In this document: positions 1 to 41,880 of the stretch, piece after piece
Position numbering within the stretch: the stretch's first letter is position 1
Layout: the number at the start of each line of letters is the position of its first letter
From: Amoebidium appalachense
Taxonomy: Eukaryota > Ichthyosporea
Reading direction: 5' to 3'
DNA length: 64,000 nt
Assembly (NCBI GenBank): GCA_963693365.1
Contig: CAVNZM010000009.1
Span: 4,340,001-4,404,000, forward strand
Program-made: the position numbers and the translations under genes
The notes under the pieces: generated by a model
Database searches by the model: none
What the model saw: the letters and a program-made list of their open reading frames with translations, nothing else
Told to the model about the DNA's origin: nothing

Positions 1-1
1 T

Positions 2-1948
2 GTTCCCTCCTACCCACAAAAGGAAAGTGATCGTGCTATTAAACCTGATCTTACTATCATGTTAAGCTCTCTCTTTTCTTGGTGTGTTAAATGTGGACAT
101 GTCCCGTCATCTTGGTTAGATACCTTAGTGATCCCCATAGTTAAGAAGGACTCTGAGGGCCCCATATCATCCTTTCGCCCCATTACACTAACCCAGGTTG
201 TTCGTAGATTCTTTGAAGCTTGCTTACTTAGGTTATTTGCACATCACCCTAGGTTTCAATCTATTCTTCACATACACCCATGCCAATCCGCTTTTCGTAA
301 AAACAATTCATGTTATGTTCAAATAATGGCACTGCACGATTCTATGCAAGTTGGTGCACAATATGTTGGCTTTATTGATTGGAAAACTGCTTACGATTCT
401 GTCTCCCCTGGTCTCCTATGGGAAAAGCTTGCTGCACGGGGTGTACCACACTGCATTGGTGTTCTGTTAGAAGCACTCTTGTCTCAAACCTATGGTAGAG
501 CTGTGGTTAATGGGCATCTTTCATATGGTTTTGCTCGTACTAGAGGTCTCTTGCAGGGTTCATTGCTTAGCCCCTTTTTGTTTAACCTATTTATAGATGA
601 TTTGGCTGTCAAGATTTACGCCGAAAACGATGACCCTATTAATAACTTTCCGCCTGCACTTCTCTATGCTGATGATCTGTCCCTCCTTGCCCGTACCCCT
701 AGACGCCTGCAAAGATTGTTCGATGTAGTGTCAGAGTGGTGCAAGGCAAACCTTATGATCCTTAACATAGACAAATGTGGTGTTCTTGTACCTGATATAG
801 CTAACAATTTACACACATTTACATTATCATCTAAACCTGTACCTATAGTTCCAGAATACAAATATCTTGGTGTTCCGGTTGATTCTGTTGGTGTTATGTT
901 TCCCCATATGGTCGAAAAGAGGGTAGAGTTGGCTCGTAAGCGGTTAGCTTTCTTCTCGGCTAATATTTTTAAAGACACACCCCTCCATCCTTCTATTAGA
1001 CTTACATTTATTCGCACTTTTGTCTTCCCGGCATGTGAATATGGTTTACCCCTTCTCGCCGCTTGGATCAAGAAAGAGAGAACTAGAGCGCTTAAACCCT
1101 TGGCAAATTTCCTTGAAGCAGAAGTTGCCTCCTTTCTATCTAACAACTGTTGTAAACCTGGGCCTGTAACGCTCTCGATATATGGTCTGGTCCCAATAGC
1201 TGCTAGAGTATCCTATCTCGCGCTGAAATTCAATAAGCACATAAGCCGCTTAAAGAAGTATTTGCCCTCCCACCCTCTCTTCTCTATCCGACCTGTCCCC
1301 TCCTCACCTCTCCCCTCTTTCCTCCCCTCTCTCTCCCCTTCTCCCCTGGGCACAAATACAAATAAACCCCGCAATAGTGTGTGTGTGACTTTGGACTGCC
1401 ACTTACTTATTAAACATGTACACAATCACAAGATAATCACGCAATATAACAAATGGAAAAAGATACCACACGACACTAGACCCGATGAAAGCATACACCT
1501 TGAAAAACTAAGCCTTATGTCTCGTTTTATATATACTGACCGCCTCAACCATATTGCCAAATATGGCACTCGCAAGTGTATAACACCTAAATACATATTA
1601 CCTTCCTGTAGAACTGGTCTTTCTCTAGCTGATGGTATTATTGATCAATTACCACGCTTTTACTGTACACGTGCTATACAGTGGAGATCTAATAAGTATA
1701 AGGTGGCATCATTTGCATGCCCAAACAACACACACACACACCAGTTTAACCGGTCATGTATCGCCAAATGTAGTTTGATAGACCACATAATACCGCAACA
1801 CACACACGTCACATTCACAACAGACACCCAGAAAGATAGCCTACCTGTAAATTACAACATCCTTGATTTTATACTAAACACGCGTAACTACGACCTGTTT
1901 ATTAGATGTATTGATTGGCTTGAGAAACACATCACTACAAAATTATAG
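2..1948 (+). CDS. LINE retrotransposon ORF2, copy A, 5' part outside the window
   Basis: This is the reverse transcriptase half of a non-LTR retrotransposon ORF2. The frame is open from base 2 and ends at TAG 1946-1948. Visible RT motifs are the FRPITL block, the QSAF block, the catalytic block around FIDWKTAYDS, the GLLQGSLLSP block and the active-site YADD at 665-676. A proline/serine/leucine-rich stretch follows at about 1265-1350, then a C-terminal region with Cys and His residues. No RNase H domain is recognised. The sequence matches copy B (bases 49328-51275) without indels in the coding part. I noticed one substitution, T at 292 against G at 49619, which is synonymous (GCT/GCG, Ala). 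The ATG at base 59 is internal and not the true start. The endonuclease half lies off the left edge, so completeness cannot be judged. Confidence 0.93.
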   Translation, partial: VPSYPQKESDRAIKPDLTIMLSSLFSWCVKCGHVPSSWLDTLVIPIVKKDSEGPISSFRPITLTQVVRRFFEACLLRLFAHHPRFQSILHIHPCQSAFRKNNSCYVQIMALHDSMQVGAQYVGFIDWKTAYDSVSPGLLWEKLAARGVPHCIGVLLEALLSQTYGRAVVNGHLSYGFARTRGLLQGSLLSPFLFNLFIDDLAVKIYAENDDPINNFPPALLYADDLSLLARTPRRLQRLFDVVSEWCKANLMILNIDKCGVLVPDIANNLHTFTLSSKPVPIVPEYKYLGVPVDSVGVMFPHMVEKRVELARKRLAFFSANIFKDTPLHPSIRLTFIRTFVFPACEYGLPLLAAWIKKERTRALKPLANFLEAEVASFLSNNCCKPGPVTLSIYGLVPIAARVSYLALKFNKHISRLKKYLPSHPLFSIRPVPSSPLPSFLPSLSPSPLGTNTNKPRNSVCVTLDCHLLIKHVHNHKIITQYNKWKKIPHDTRPDESIHLEKLSLMSRFIYTDRLNHIAKYGTRKCITPKYILPSCRTGLSLADGIIDQLPRFYCTRAIQWRSNKYKVASFACPNNTHTHQFNRSCIAKCSLIDHIIPQHTHVTFTTDTQKDSLPVNYNILDFILNTRNYDLFIRCIDWLEKHITTKL

Positions 1949-1952
1949 CGCA

Positions 1953-2021
<69 letters not shown>

Positions 2022-2053
2022 CCAGCTGATACCGAGTGTCCCGAGGGGAGCCC

Positions 2054-2102
<49 letters not shown>

Positions 2103-2299
2103 GGGGAACCCCAACTAATTGATTTCTCCTTGTAGTCTTTATGGTGTCTCGTAGAGAAAGTAAACCCTGATATATAGTCACCACCCGACATCTATGTACG
2201 TGATCATGATATACCGCTGAGGGGATATTCCGAGCAAAACCCCCCCCCCCATACCTGAGACTGGTTCTCTTTGCCTCGAGTAAACAGCGTAAACCCCAT
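1949..2299 (+). repeat. LINE copy A 3' untranslated region with (CA)n and internal poly-A
   Basis: After the stop come a (CA)n run (about 1958-2019), a short unique segment and a long poly-A run (about 2059-2100). About 200 further bases follow, up to the TAAACCCC near 2299. All of this is also present after copy B, so the shared sequence extends past the poly-A. The poly-A is therefore either internal to the 3' UTR, or the two loci share flanking DNA. Confidence 0.8.
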
Positions 2300-2317
2300 A
2301 TCCACTTATGCCATATT

Positions 2318-2388
2318 TTGGGGCTGCGGGACCGCGTGAATGTGACGTCACACCTGTGACGTCACCATTCACGGGGTGCCGCGCCCCC
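2318..2388. other. Imperfect inverted repeat with two TGACGTCA sites
   Basis: A GC-rich inverted repeat has arms of roughly 30 bases. The left arm contains CCGCGTGAATG and the right arm CATTCACGG; the outer parts are GGGGCTGCGG and CCGCGCCCC. TGACGTCA, the palindromic CRE/ATF consensus, occurs at 2343-2350 and 2357-2364. It could be a cruciform-forming regulatory element or the remnant of a small foldback element. Confidence 0.6.
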
Positions 2389-2399
2389 AATTGTAGTGA

Positions 2400-2958
2400 T
2401 GGGCCGGATAATAATGACGCTACTATACCGAAACAACATTGGGAGGGCTTTATATCAAGTTCAAAATGATAGCCACTGTAAATAAGCCAGCAGGGGTTTT
2501 GCACCCGGCATTTGGGACCATTCTGTTCTCAGCTATTCTGGATCCTTGTCAATGTCCAAACTAATTTGTTCAGGAACAATAAGGGAGGTTTATTTGGGTG
2601 TTGTAAGCACGGAGTATCCTGTAACGCCTCAGTCAGAGCGCATTTAACTGAGCAATTTGATTTATTTGCAACATTGGGTTGCCGAAATAATGGCGTAAGC
2701 CCTGTGGTCTCTATTCGCCTTTTGGTTTGCTAACATAGGCTATATCTGGAGTCATGAGAGCATTAAATTTATTTTTATAGATTAAAATATATGCCAGCGT
2801 TAACTCAACCGCCCGAGTAATCAAAAACATAACATCTCTTAAATTCAATCTACATTAGGTATTCCATAGCCACGGGCAGATAAATATTCACCCACCGCTT
2901 GCTTTGGCGAGAAAATCAAGTTCTACACTGTTACTGTTGGTGTAGGGCTTAGTCCTAT
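2400..2958. other. No supportable gene; polyadenylation signal for the minus-strand gene
   Basis: I see no convincing coding exon here. A short open frame at 2512-2733 has no recognisable features. TTTATT at 2769-2774 reads AATAAA on the minus strand, about 185 bases past the stop of the 2959-3600 gene, and could be its polyadenylation signal. Confidence 0.4.
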
Positions 2959-3600
2959 TCATAGCCCAAACAACAACGCATCATCGATGGCAGCAGAGAG
3001 AGTCACGTCAGGGACAATACACTGCGTCAGGGGGGCAGTGCCGTGTGTGGCAGCAGAGCCGCAGGCGTTTGGATACTCGATGGGGTCAAACCAGTTCATC
3101 GCCAGCACAAACCCGCTCAGGTTGAGATCAGAGTCCTTCACGGTGTATGTGGCGAGGGTGTAGGGGCTCGACCGCTGCTCATCCTGGTAGACCTCCGTGC
3201 CGGCGGGGAATAGACCATCAAAGTCACTCTTCAAAAGACAAAACCCCATGCTGTAAGCCGCAAACCTGTGGCCCAGCCAGCCAACCGCGCGCTCATAAAA
3301 TGGGTTGGAGCCGGTGTGGGGAGGCACCAAATCGTTGAAAGAAAAGACGTAGCTAGCAGTGACGTTTGTGTTGTGGGGGGCGTTGATGGTCGCCCGCGCC
3401 ACGTATTTATCCCCTACTGCCGTGGGATAGATTCTGAGGGTTTCTGTGTTTTTGGTGACGGGATTCTGCACGGCCAGGTCGACGTACTGCAGCATGCCGA
3501 CGCAGGTGATGGTGCAGGAATCGGGCGTCTGGCCACTGGCGGCGGCCAAGGTTGCAGCGGTGGCGATAGCGAGGACGGAGAGTAGAATCTGGGCGGCCAT
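2959..3600 (-). CDS. Predicted secreted protein of unknown family (213 aa)
   Basis: Single-exon frame on the minus strand. I start it at the Met encoded at 3598-3600, not at the upstream in-frame Met (3685-3687). From the chosen Met the protein opens with a classic signal peptide: MAAQ, a hydrophobic core LLSVLAIATAATLAAA, then SGQ as a likely cleavage region. The mature part has five cysteines (two in SCTITC, then in GFCLL, NACGS and TQCIV), no membrane segment and no motif I recognise. The C terminus is hydrophobic (DDALLFGL). It is probably exported. A TATA-like box lies about 140 bases upstream with three CCAAT pentamers behind it, and an AATAAA lies downstream, so it looks like a complete transcription unit. 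The family is unknown. Confidence 0.75.
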   Translation of the reverse strand: MAAQILLSVLAIATAATLAAASGQTPDSCTITCVGMLQYVDLAVQNPVTKNTETLRIYPTAVGDKYVARATINAPHNTNVTASYVFSFNDLVPPHTGSNPFYERAVGWLGHRFAAYSMGFCLLKSDFDGLFPAGTEVYQDEQRSSPYTLATYTVKDSDLNLSGFVLAMNWFDPIEYPNACGSAATHGTAPLTQCIVPDVTLSAAIDDALLFGL

Positions 3601-3737
3601 TTTGAGGATGTTTTGCTTACGCTTGAGTGCACGTTTGCTTGTATAAGTAATTTGGCTGTTGTTGTTGTAAAATATGCTTTGGGGCATATGCTTTCAGCTG
3701 TTGTTCGACTGACTGGAGTGCAAGGACTGACAAGTGA

Positions 3738-3845
3738 GTTTATATACCCGCAGCGGTTTGCTTCCAGACGCTTCGAGCCAATCGGAATAAAGTAGATCTA
3801 ACAAATTCAGGCCGCCAATAGGAAGCAGTTATTTGGGTATCCAAT
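3738..3845 (-). promoter_or_regulatory. Promoter of the minus-strand secreted-protein gene
   Basis: Read on the minus strand, GGGTATATAAAC (about 3739-3750) is a good TATA box. It lies about 140 bases before the chosen ATG and about 55 before the upstream in-frame ATG. Behind it, CCAAT occurs on the plus strand at 3778-3782, 3815-3819 and 3841-3845, that is, as inverted CCAAT boxes relative to this gene, spaced 37 and 26 bases. The cluster supports a real promoter. Confidence 0.65.
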
Positions 3846-4181
3846 CACAATTGACAAATAGTTTTGCATTCTGCCTTATATGGCAATATGGGATTTCGCA
3901 ATCTTCGATTTTCAACGGTTTGAAACTTCCAACTCCCACTTCCAAAAGCGGCCCGGATGGGGTGGTAGGTAAAGAAAGTGAACGTTCACGTGAACACTAC
4001 ATGCATACTGAAAAAAAATTGCAATTCGACGGTTTTGCGTGCACTTTGGCATACCCGTGTACATCATAGTTAGTGGGGATGCGGCACCCACAGTCCCACA
4101 CACAGACACGAAAACACAAACAGACACACATGTTCACATACACGCACACACACATGCGCGCGCACACACACACACCATAAA

Positions 4182-4199
4182 CACGCACGCACGCACGAA

Positions 4200-4239
<40 letters not shown>

Positions 4240-4247
4240 CACACACA

Positions 4248-4323
<76 letters not shown>

Positions 4324-4330
4324 CACGCAC
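4182..4330. repeat. (ACGC)n microsatellite
   Basis: An almost pure tetranucleotide ACGC array, flanked on both sides by (CA)n-rich sequence (about 4090-4440). Open frames across it are repeat translations, not genes. Confidence 0.95.
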
Positions 4331-4554
4331 ACATATGCACACACACACACTAAATCACACACACACACACGCAACAAGCAATTGACACACACGCGCACGT
4401 GCGCGCACACACACATACGCACACACGCGCGCGCGCACACACACACAGAGACAGAGATGGACAGAGAGAGTGTGTGTTTGAAAGCATCGGACAGGGAGAT
4501 AGATAGATAGAAGATAGATAGAGAGAGACACACAGAGAGAGAAGAGAATCGGAT

Positions 4555-4921
<367 letters not shown>

Positions 4922-5219
4922 TCTGTGTGTGTGTGTTGTGTGTGCGGCGGGAAGGAAGGGAGGAGGGGGGGGTGAGGAGGGGGTGAGAGGACCTCAAGGG
5001 AGCAAGAACTGAGAGAGAAATAGCCGAGGAGACACAGAGAGGGAGAGAGGAAGAATCAACTTGGTTCAGAAAACCATACGGGAAAAGCCGACGCGAGATC
5101 CATACTCCATATATACATAAACTTACTAGGTACAACTGGAAATCCCGGGTCGTGCGCATTATTGAGCCTTCAGCTATACGACGTACATGATTAGATCTAT
5201 TAGAAGGGCTGACTTGTTG

Positions 5220-5523
5220 GGGGAGGGGGGGGGGAGAGGGGGGGGGGGGGGGGCAGGGGGGAGGGGGATCCCAGCTCCCCCCGCAAGAAGGGGGTGGGAA
5301 TAACCACACTCCTCTGCTGATTGGGAGTGGGCCACCGGATTCATCACCCACCCTCGAGCAGGTGGTTCCCTCCTACCGGGTGAAGTCACTCCCTCTATCC
5401 CAGGAGGGGGGATTGTGGGAGGGAGGGATGGGGCGGGGTGGGAGAGGGTGGAGTGATAACGTGTGTGTGTGTGTGTTCGGGGAGGGGGGAGAGAGAGTGG
5501 GGGGGAGGGGGTGGAGAGATTAT

Positions 5524-5593
<70 letters not shown>

Positions 5594-5925
5594 GGGGGGA
5601 GGGGGGAGGGGTGAGGGGCTCGGAGGAGGAAACCACCAGCGGGGGTTTCAGTATCTACGGCTGCTCCCCCCCCCCCCCCCCCTTTTTTTTTTCATTTGAC
5701 TTTCCAAAAAAAAAAAAAAAAGAAAAGAAAAAAAGAGAACCATAGAGAGGCATGCACCCGTGACATGCCTGAGCTAAGAAGCGTACGCAGCTTGGAGGCA
5801 GTGTTACAGACGGTCATTGTTATATGGCAACAAATCAACGTTATGCAGGAGTAATTTGTTAACAAATTGCAATGGAAATCTGCTATGGTTACGTGTTACA
5901 ATGGTGTGCACGTTTGTGTGTGTGT

Positions 5926-5989
<64 letters not shown>

Positions 5990-6352
5990 GTGTGCGCGTA
6001 TTGTGTGTGTTTGTGTACATGTGTGTGTGCGTGTGTGCGTATTGTGTGTGTGTGTGTGTACATGTGTGTGTGTCTGTGTGCGTTTGGCGTGTGTGTGTCA
6101 GTGTGTGTGTGTGTGTGTGTCAGTGTGTGTGTGTGTGTGTGTGTGCGCACCTGTGTTTATATACGTGCATGCTTATGCCTGCACGTGACGGTGTGTGCGC
6201 GCGTGCACTGCTTGTGTTGGCGCGTGCACTGACATGTGTGTGCGCACGCGCGCGTGTGTGTGTGCGTGTGCGTGTGTGTGTTTGTGTGTGTATGTGCACC
6301 TGTGTGTGCTCGCGTGTGTGGTGTTCACGTATTGGTGGTGACTGGGGCGCCC

Positions 6353-6410
<58 letters not shown>
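5220..6410. repeat. Poly-G, (GT)n and mixed simple repeats
   Basis: Successive simple repeats: poly-G at about 5222-5253 and 5537-5592, poly-C/poly-T/poly-A at 5666-5720, a long variant (GT)n at 5916-6340 and a pure poly-G at about 6355-6410. The only unique DNA is 5740-5915, which has no convincing exon. Confidence 0.9.
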
Positions 6411-6411
<1 letters not shown>

Positions 6412-7735
6412 GCTCGGGAGGGACACAGGCCGGCAACTGTAAGCGGCAAAGCCATCAGACAGTGACGATTGATCCACAAGCAAGCACACGTGCACATACA
6501 CACAAAAACATACACACATACACACAAAAACACACACAGACTCACTCACACTCAAGCACGCACAATCACGCACACACGCACACACACACGTCTAGACTAT
6601 ACTGGATAGGGATCTATGGATAGGAGAGGTACGGTCAAGGGGGGGGGGGGGGGGGGCGAGTCGTCGGCAATCTCCCCAGAGCTTCCCCTGAGCTTTTGTT
6701 GGAGGGTGTCGTCTGTAAATGTTTTTTCTTTTCTTTGACTGTAAATTCTGAATAAAGTTTCTAGCTTCTAGTAACTCAGTCACAGTTTATTTACGTTTTT
6801 GAGCCTTTTACAATAAAATATTTTATAAAAAAGGATGTGTATAGTATTGTTACTGATGAAATATCCAAAAACATAGATAAAGTATTCACCTAAGCTGCGT
6901 TGTCGGCGGTCACAACTCACAACCTTTGCCTTCTGTAAGTTTATGCACCAGTTTCCTGACGCCCCCTAAAAAAGGTTGTTGGGGATTTTGTTGGTCCACT
7001 TTGGACTAATCAATGCGTAGATGAAAATAGATTCTCCAATCAAAGATGTGAGTAGCATAAACAATCTCCCCACACTGTCAACTTGAAAAAGGTACTCAGC
7101 TTTTCCGACACCATATCTTACAAAATCTGATCTCTAATAATCGCTATAGAAGAATTTTCTGAACAGCACAAACGTAGGATACACACAGTACAGACATTTA
7201 TGCCTTACAGAGCGCTAATTCAGATCTTTAAATGGAAATAACCAGAATAGATATTATTTTGTGAACAAGAGCAATCAAGAGGTAGAAACTAAGGAAACGC
7301 TAATGATGTGTGCATATCATATATTGAGTATATCTTACCACAATTGGCACCGGAAAGTTCCCATGATCCTGACGTCATGGCTTGATCTTGGGACTATGAT
7401 CACGGTACTGTACATACCGTTCGCTGTGTGCACCGTGGAATCACATGCATGCAAACAAGCCACCAAAACATGGAAATGCAGGAAATGCGCGATTGAATGG
7501 ATGTTCTATGAGGTAGGAAACATGTATATATACTATCGGAGTAAGGTATGAGAAAAAAACAAATGGTATGGTTAGAACTTAATAACGCTTTTCGTTGTTT
7601 GCACGGGAATCATCGTCCATTCATCACAACATAAGCAGTAAGGTCGCTTTCGTGGTTCTATTCACACCTCAATTAATTGAGGGAACTACACGCGGTGAGT
7701 TTTGTGGCTTGTGTCTTTGTGTTGGACCCTAGAAA
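6411..7735. other. Gene-free DNA upstream of the ABCC gene
   Basis: Mostly unique, AT-richer DNA with one poly-G at about 6640-6656. AATAAA occurs at 6751-6756. On the minus strand, 6592-6783 has a short Lys/Arg-rich open frame running into poly-proline; I could not support it as a gene. The 96-codon frame at 7261-7551 has no features. The promoter of the ABCC gene should lie near the right end, but no clear TATA box is seen. Confidence 0.4.
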
Positions 7736-7824
7736 ATGGAGGGAGGAAGTAGTCTGATTGTGGAGCCGCGGCCTAAGCCGTGTCCGATGGACACATGCAA
7801 CCCACTCAGCCACATACTATACAG
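7736..7824 (+). CDS. Possible first coding exon of the ABCC transporter
   Basis: ATG at 7736 opens a frame reading MEGGSSLIVEPRPKPCP, then MDTCNPLSHILY, ending at AG|GTACTA (5' splice site at 7825, phase 2). The next certain exon (9583) needs a phase-2 donor, so the phases fit. The NPL...S motif also resembles the start of MRP4-type transporters. Joining it directly to 9583 would skip the roughly 40 residues that normally hold the first W..P-L motif. One or more further exons therefore probably lie between 7825 and 9582, but I could not identify them. Confidence 0.45.
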
Positions 7825-7846
7825 GTACTACCTCCGCTTTCTCCCC

Positions 7847-7877
<31 letters not shown>

Positions 7878-8497
7878 TTCCCCCCTCCCCCCCCCTCCCC
7901 CTCTTCCCCCCTCCCCCCTTCCCCCCCTCCCCCGTTTCGCCCCCGGGGCCTCCCCCCCCCCGCCGCTCTTCCTTCTCCTCTTCTTGCCCCCTCCCTGTCC
8001 TCATCCCCCCCACCCCTCCCCCCATTCCCCCTCCCCCCTCTTTCCCCGCGTCACCATCTTTCCAACTTCCTTTCGGCACTTGTTCTCTCCATTATCCCAT
8101 CCCCTCGTTCTTTCTCGCTTCTGCTCGTTAACCAATCAAGAAGTACCCACACCCCTCGCTCTTCCACCCATTCTTCTGGTTTGCCTGCTAAACTTTCTGC
8201 CCACCTTCTTGTCCTCCCTCTTTGTGTGCCTACTGCATCGTTATACCTATTGCTACTGTCGAGGCTCTACATTTTGGGTAGTCGAACGTTATGAACATGA
8301 TCGATCCAATGCGCTTCTGTTGGCATTATGTATGCTGAAGCCTGGCAAAATTAATATCATCATTTTGCGGCGACACACTTGCGATGATCAATATATCGAA
8401 GAACTGTGAAAATAAAATGTATGGATGCTGTTGAATGATGTGTGGACCTAAAAGCGTGACGAAGAATTGTAGATCCGGAGATGAACACTGATAGCCT

Positions 8498-8539
<42 letters not shown>

Positions 8540-9379
8540 AAAAAAAAAAAAAAGGAAAAGAAAGAAAGAAAAACGAAACGCACACGCCCACGCCCACGCC
8601 CACGCACACGCACACGCACTCACACCAAAACAAAACAAACAAAACAAAACAAAAAAAAAAAAAAAAAAAAAAAAAAACGTAGTTGGGTGACAGAGTTCAT
8701 CCGGTGGGGTTGGAGGAATGAGATTACAATGGACAAATTCTATGCTGTGTCTGCATGGGACGAGGCAACGAAACAGACAAACGACTTTTTGATGTGAGAC
8801 CCCCCCCCCCCCCCCCCCCCCTCCTTTTCTGCCCTCAACACACAAGCGTGCAATCCTGCTCTTCAGGGTCTTCCGCCCTCCCCACCCCCCACTCCTCCCC
8901 CACCCTCTCCAAGTTATAGGGGTGTGGGAGGGGGAGGGGGAGGGAAGGGGGAGGGGGAGGGGGAGGGGGGAGGGGAGGGGGAGGGGAGGGGGGATCGTTG
9001 AATGGCCTCTGAATAACATCTCGTATGTTTCATGGAGTACGAAATCTTAACTTGCTTTCTTTCTCTCTCACTCACATTCTCTCTCCCCCTGCCTCCTCTC
9101 TCTCTCTTTCCCCCCTCCCCCCCCTTTCTTTTCCCCCTTTTGGCTGGATTTGTTGGCCCTATCCCTGCCGAGTATGTTTTTTATTCACGTTTTCATATTA
9201 TTCTTTTGGTAAGGTGAAAGGCTGCACAAAGCAAGATAAAGGCAATCCTGGGGCAGGAATGAACTTACTTTCCAGAGAAATATTTTTCGAGGATGCCGAA
9301 GCTTTTCCCTATACCCATATGTAGTCTCTTCTGCTATATGTATCCTTAGGCGCGCTCATCACTTGTTGCATTTCTCACT

Positions 9380-9428
<49 letters not shown>

Positions 9429-9582
9429 GGGGGGCAGATCAGAATTACTGATCTATTTGTTTCTTATATCTTACTTGAAATCATTGTCTGATAATATCAC
9501 CTCGAATTGTTCTACAGATGTATCATTTTTCTCCCATTTACCGGTACTTTGTATTCATTATTTTGACTTCTTTCCTCTACAG

Positions 9583-39640
<30,058 letters not shown>

Positions 39641-40266
39641 CTTGTTTTTATTTTTATTATTTTGAGGTTTCTCGGAAAGGTGTTGTGGGTGTGTGGTGGG
39701 GGAAGGGGGGGGGGGGGGGGGGGGGGGGGGGGATCTCGGAAAGTTGTGCCCCCCTCCCCCCCCCCCCCCCCCCCCCCCCCTTCCCCGGGGGCCCGTGCAG
39801 CTTAGCCCTCGGCCCGAGTTTTCCTCTTCAGTCAGAGCTTTGTGGATATGTGCGCTGTTAAGCATCATCGCACACACTGAGAAGCGGATGCATACACCTG
39901 CACGCACATACAGCACACACATGCTGACACACACAAATGCAAGCACGCACATATATGAGCATGAGCACACACACACACACACATGCAGACACGCATTGAC
40001 TATTATCTTTGGCTGTTTCTATGTCGGCCACCTCTCTTTTCTGTATGCCGCTTTTTCCGAATGACGGAGGCTACACTCCTCACGAGTTGTACGCCTTGTA
40101 AGTAATGAACATATTTCTCTTTGCGCGTTCTTTTTTTGAAAAAGAAATGGTTTGCTTTGGCTTTTTCTTTCTACTCTTGAAAGCTTTTTTTCGTTTTCTT
40201 GATGAGCACATGTTAAATGTGTGCCTCCATCGACACCCCACAATCTGAAGGCATGGAGCGAATAAA
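39641..40266 (+). other. ABCC 3' untranslated region and polyadenylation signal
   Basis: Follows the stop at 39640. It contains a poly-G (about 39707-39732) and then a poly-C (39760-39780) run, which could pair as a hairpin. AATAAA at 40261-40266 is the best polyadenylation signal. Confidence 0.55.
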
Positions 40267-40565
40267 CCGTGTGTGGTCTCCTCCTTTCCCTTTACGGCTA
40301 TTGTAATCTTACAAGATTAAGAGACGCAAGTGTAGAGTCAGAAAATTCAGCGCCATGTGATATTAGCTGTGCACGTAAGACGAAAATGTAGCTGATTGTG
40401 TAAAAAAGTTCAAACTTGATTTTCTGAAAGTGATTCTGATAAGAACTTTTTCTCAAGGTGTCTGCTCAACTCGGGCAGTCGCAGTTTCAATCTTTTAATA
40501 AACCGCCACAGCCAGCGAAACCCTGTGCGCCGGCCGAGTGTGTGTGTGCCGGGGAGGTGGGGGAA

Positions 40566-40604
<39 letters not shown>

Positions 40605-40970
40605 AGGGGGGGGGGGGGGGGGAGGGGTAGGATATGTCTGTGTGCGCGAGTGGGTGTGTGGGTTGGTATGTGTGTGGGCTGTGTTTGGGTGGGTGGGTGG
40701 GGTGGGGGTGGGTTAGTGCGGGTATGGGTAGGTGTGGGTGTGGTTGCACACGTCCACATACAGTGTGTTTTGTGGGTGTGCATGTGTGCACAGTGGGGAA
40801 AGGGAGTGGGTGGGTGCGTGTGTGTGCATGCATATGTACCTGGGTTGGTATGTGGGTGGCTGGATGGGCGGGGCCGTGGCCGGATGGGTGTGTGCGTGGG
40901 TGGGTGGGTGGGTGTCATCGGGCCCCAAGGGGAGCTAGGAGCTCGAAAGAGGCGCGGGCGGGCGGGCGGG

Positions 40971-41034
<64 letters not shown>

Positions 41035-41816
41035 GGCATGCAGAAAGTGGTTTCTTCAGCAGAATATAAAAACAGTGGGCGACCCATCATCAGTGCCATC
41101 TCAAAGTACACTGATTTGTCCAACGAGAGAAGAAGATAAAGTCTCTGCCGTCATCAAAGTCAGCGGCGTATTGTCAGAGTCCTGGGGATGGACGGTCGCC
41201 CATCTGTTGAAGATTAGGCTTGCTGTTTAGTGTGTTGGGCACATCTGGGCTGTGATTGTGGACTCGGGCTGCAACATGTACAATGAGGTGATATTTAATA
41301 ACTTATAATCATGATTCATGATCATGATCATGATGTACAGTGAAGGGCTTCAGAATCTCAGCAACATGCTTTTTTCTTTTCTTTTCTTCTTTTCTTTTCT
41401 TTTTCTTTTTCTTTTCTTTTTCTTTTTTTTTTTTTTTTTTTCTCCTTTGAGGCCCTCCTCGAGTGGTTGTCCAATCAACGTAGCCGCTACATATCCATGC
41501 GAGAGTGCAGGGTCCGATGATAGACTGACATGTGACTGGCATGTGTGCGTTGATAAACAGAGTAATTGCATGTGGATTAACAGATCTTCAAACCTGGGGG
41601 GGGGGGGGGGGGGGGGGGGATAAAATAATCTACCCAGAGCTCAAAGGGCGGGTTTGAAATGATTGGCGTCTTTTATAAAAACTACAAACAAACCGTTGAA
41701 TAATGTGGTTTTGGAGAGAATTGGAAAGTCTTAGATTGTCGGGTGGGTGTGGGGGCTGGGGCGTAGGAGGGTGGCCGGTAGGTGGGTATGTGAGGTTTTG
41801 TTTTTTTTTGTTTTTG

Positions 41817-41861
<45 letters not shown>

Positions 41862-41880
41862 GGGGGGTATCAAACTTTAC
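40267..41880. other. Gene-poor spacer with poly-G and polypyrimidine runs
   Basis: Poly-G at about 40566-40620, (GGGT)-rich DNA to 40920, poly-G at about 40973-41031, a T-rich polypyrimidine tract at 41370-41442, poly-G at 41597-41620 and a longer poly-G at 41820-41861. Short open stretches near 41038-41140 (plus) and 41440-41545 (minus) look weakly protein-like. The latter could be a further exon of the minus gene at 41881-42190, but neither is supportable. Confidence 0.45.

Noticed and set aside
664-1146. 160-codon minus-strand frame inside LINE copy A (also 49991-50473)
   Set aside because: Antisense shadow of the reverse transcriptase; repeated in both copies only because the LINE is.
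4039-4353. Long open frames of His-Thr, Cys-Val, Ala-His type across (CA)n and (ACGC)n
   Set aside because: They are translations of microsatellites in all frames on both strands; no start context, splice sites or non-repeat residues.
7261-7551. 96-codon frame upstream of the ABCC gene
   Set aside because: No family resemblance, no promoter and ordinary length for AT-rich DNA.
9140-9172. Segment before the good donor A|GTATGT at 9171 as a missing N-terminal ABCC exon
   Set aside because: None of its frames gives the expected W..PL motif, and no acceptor was convincing, so it was not added to the gene model.
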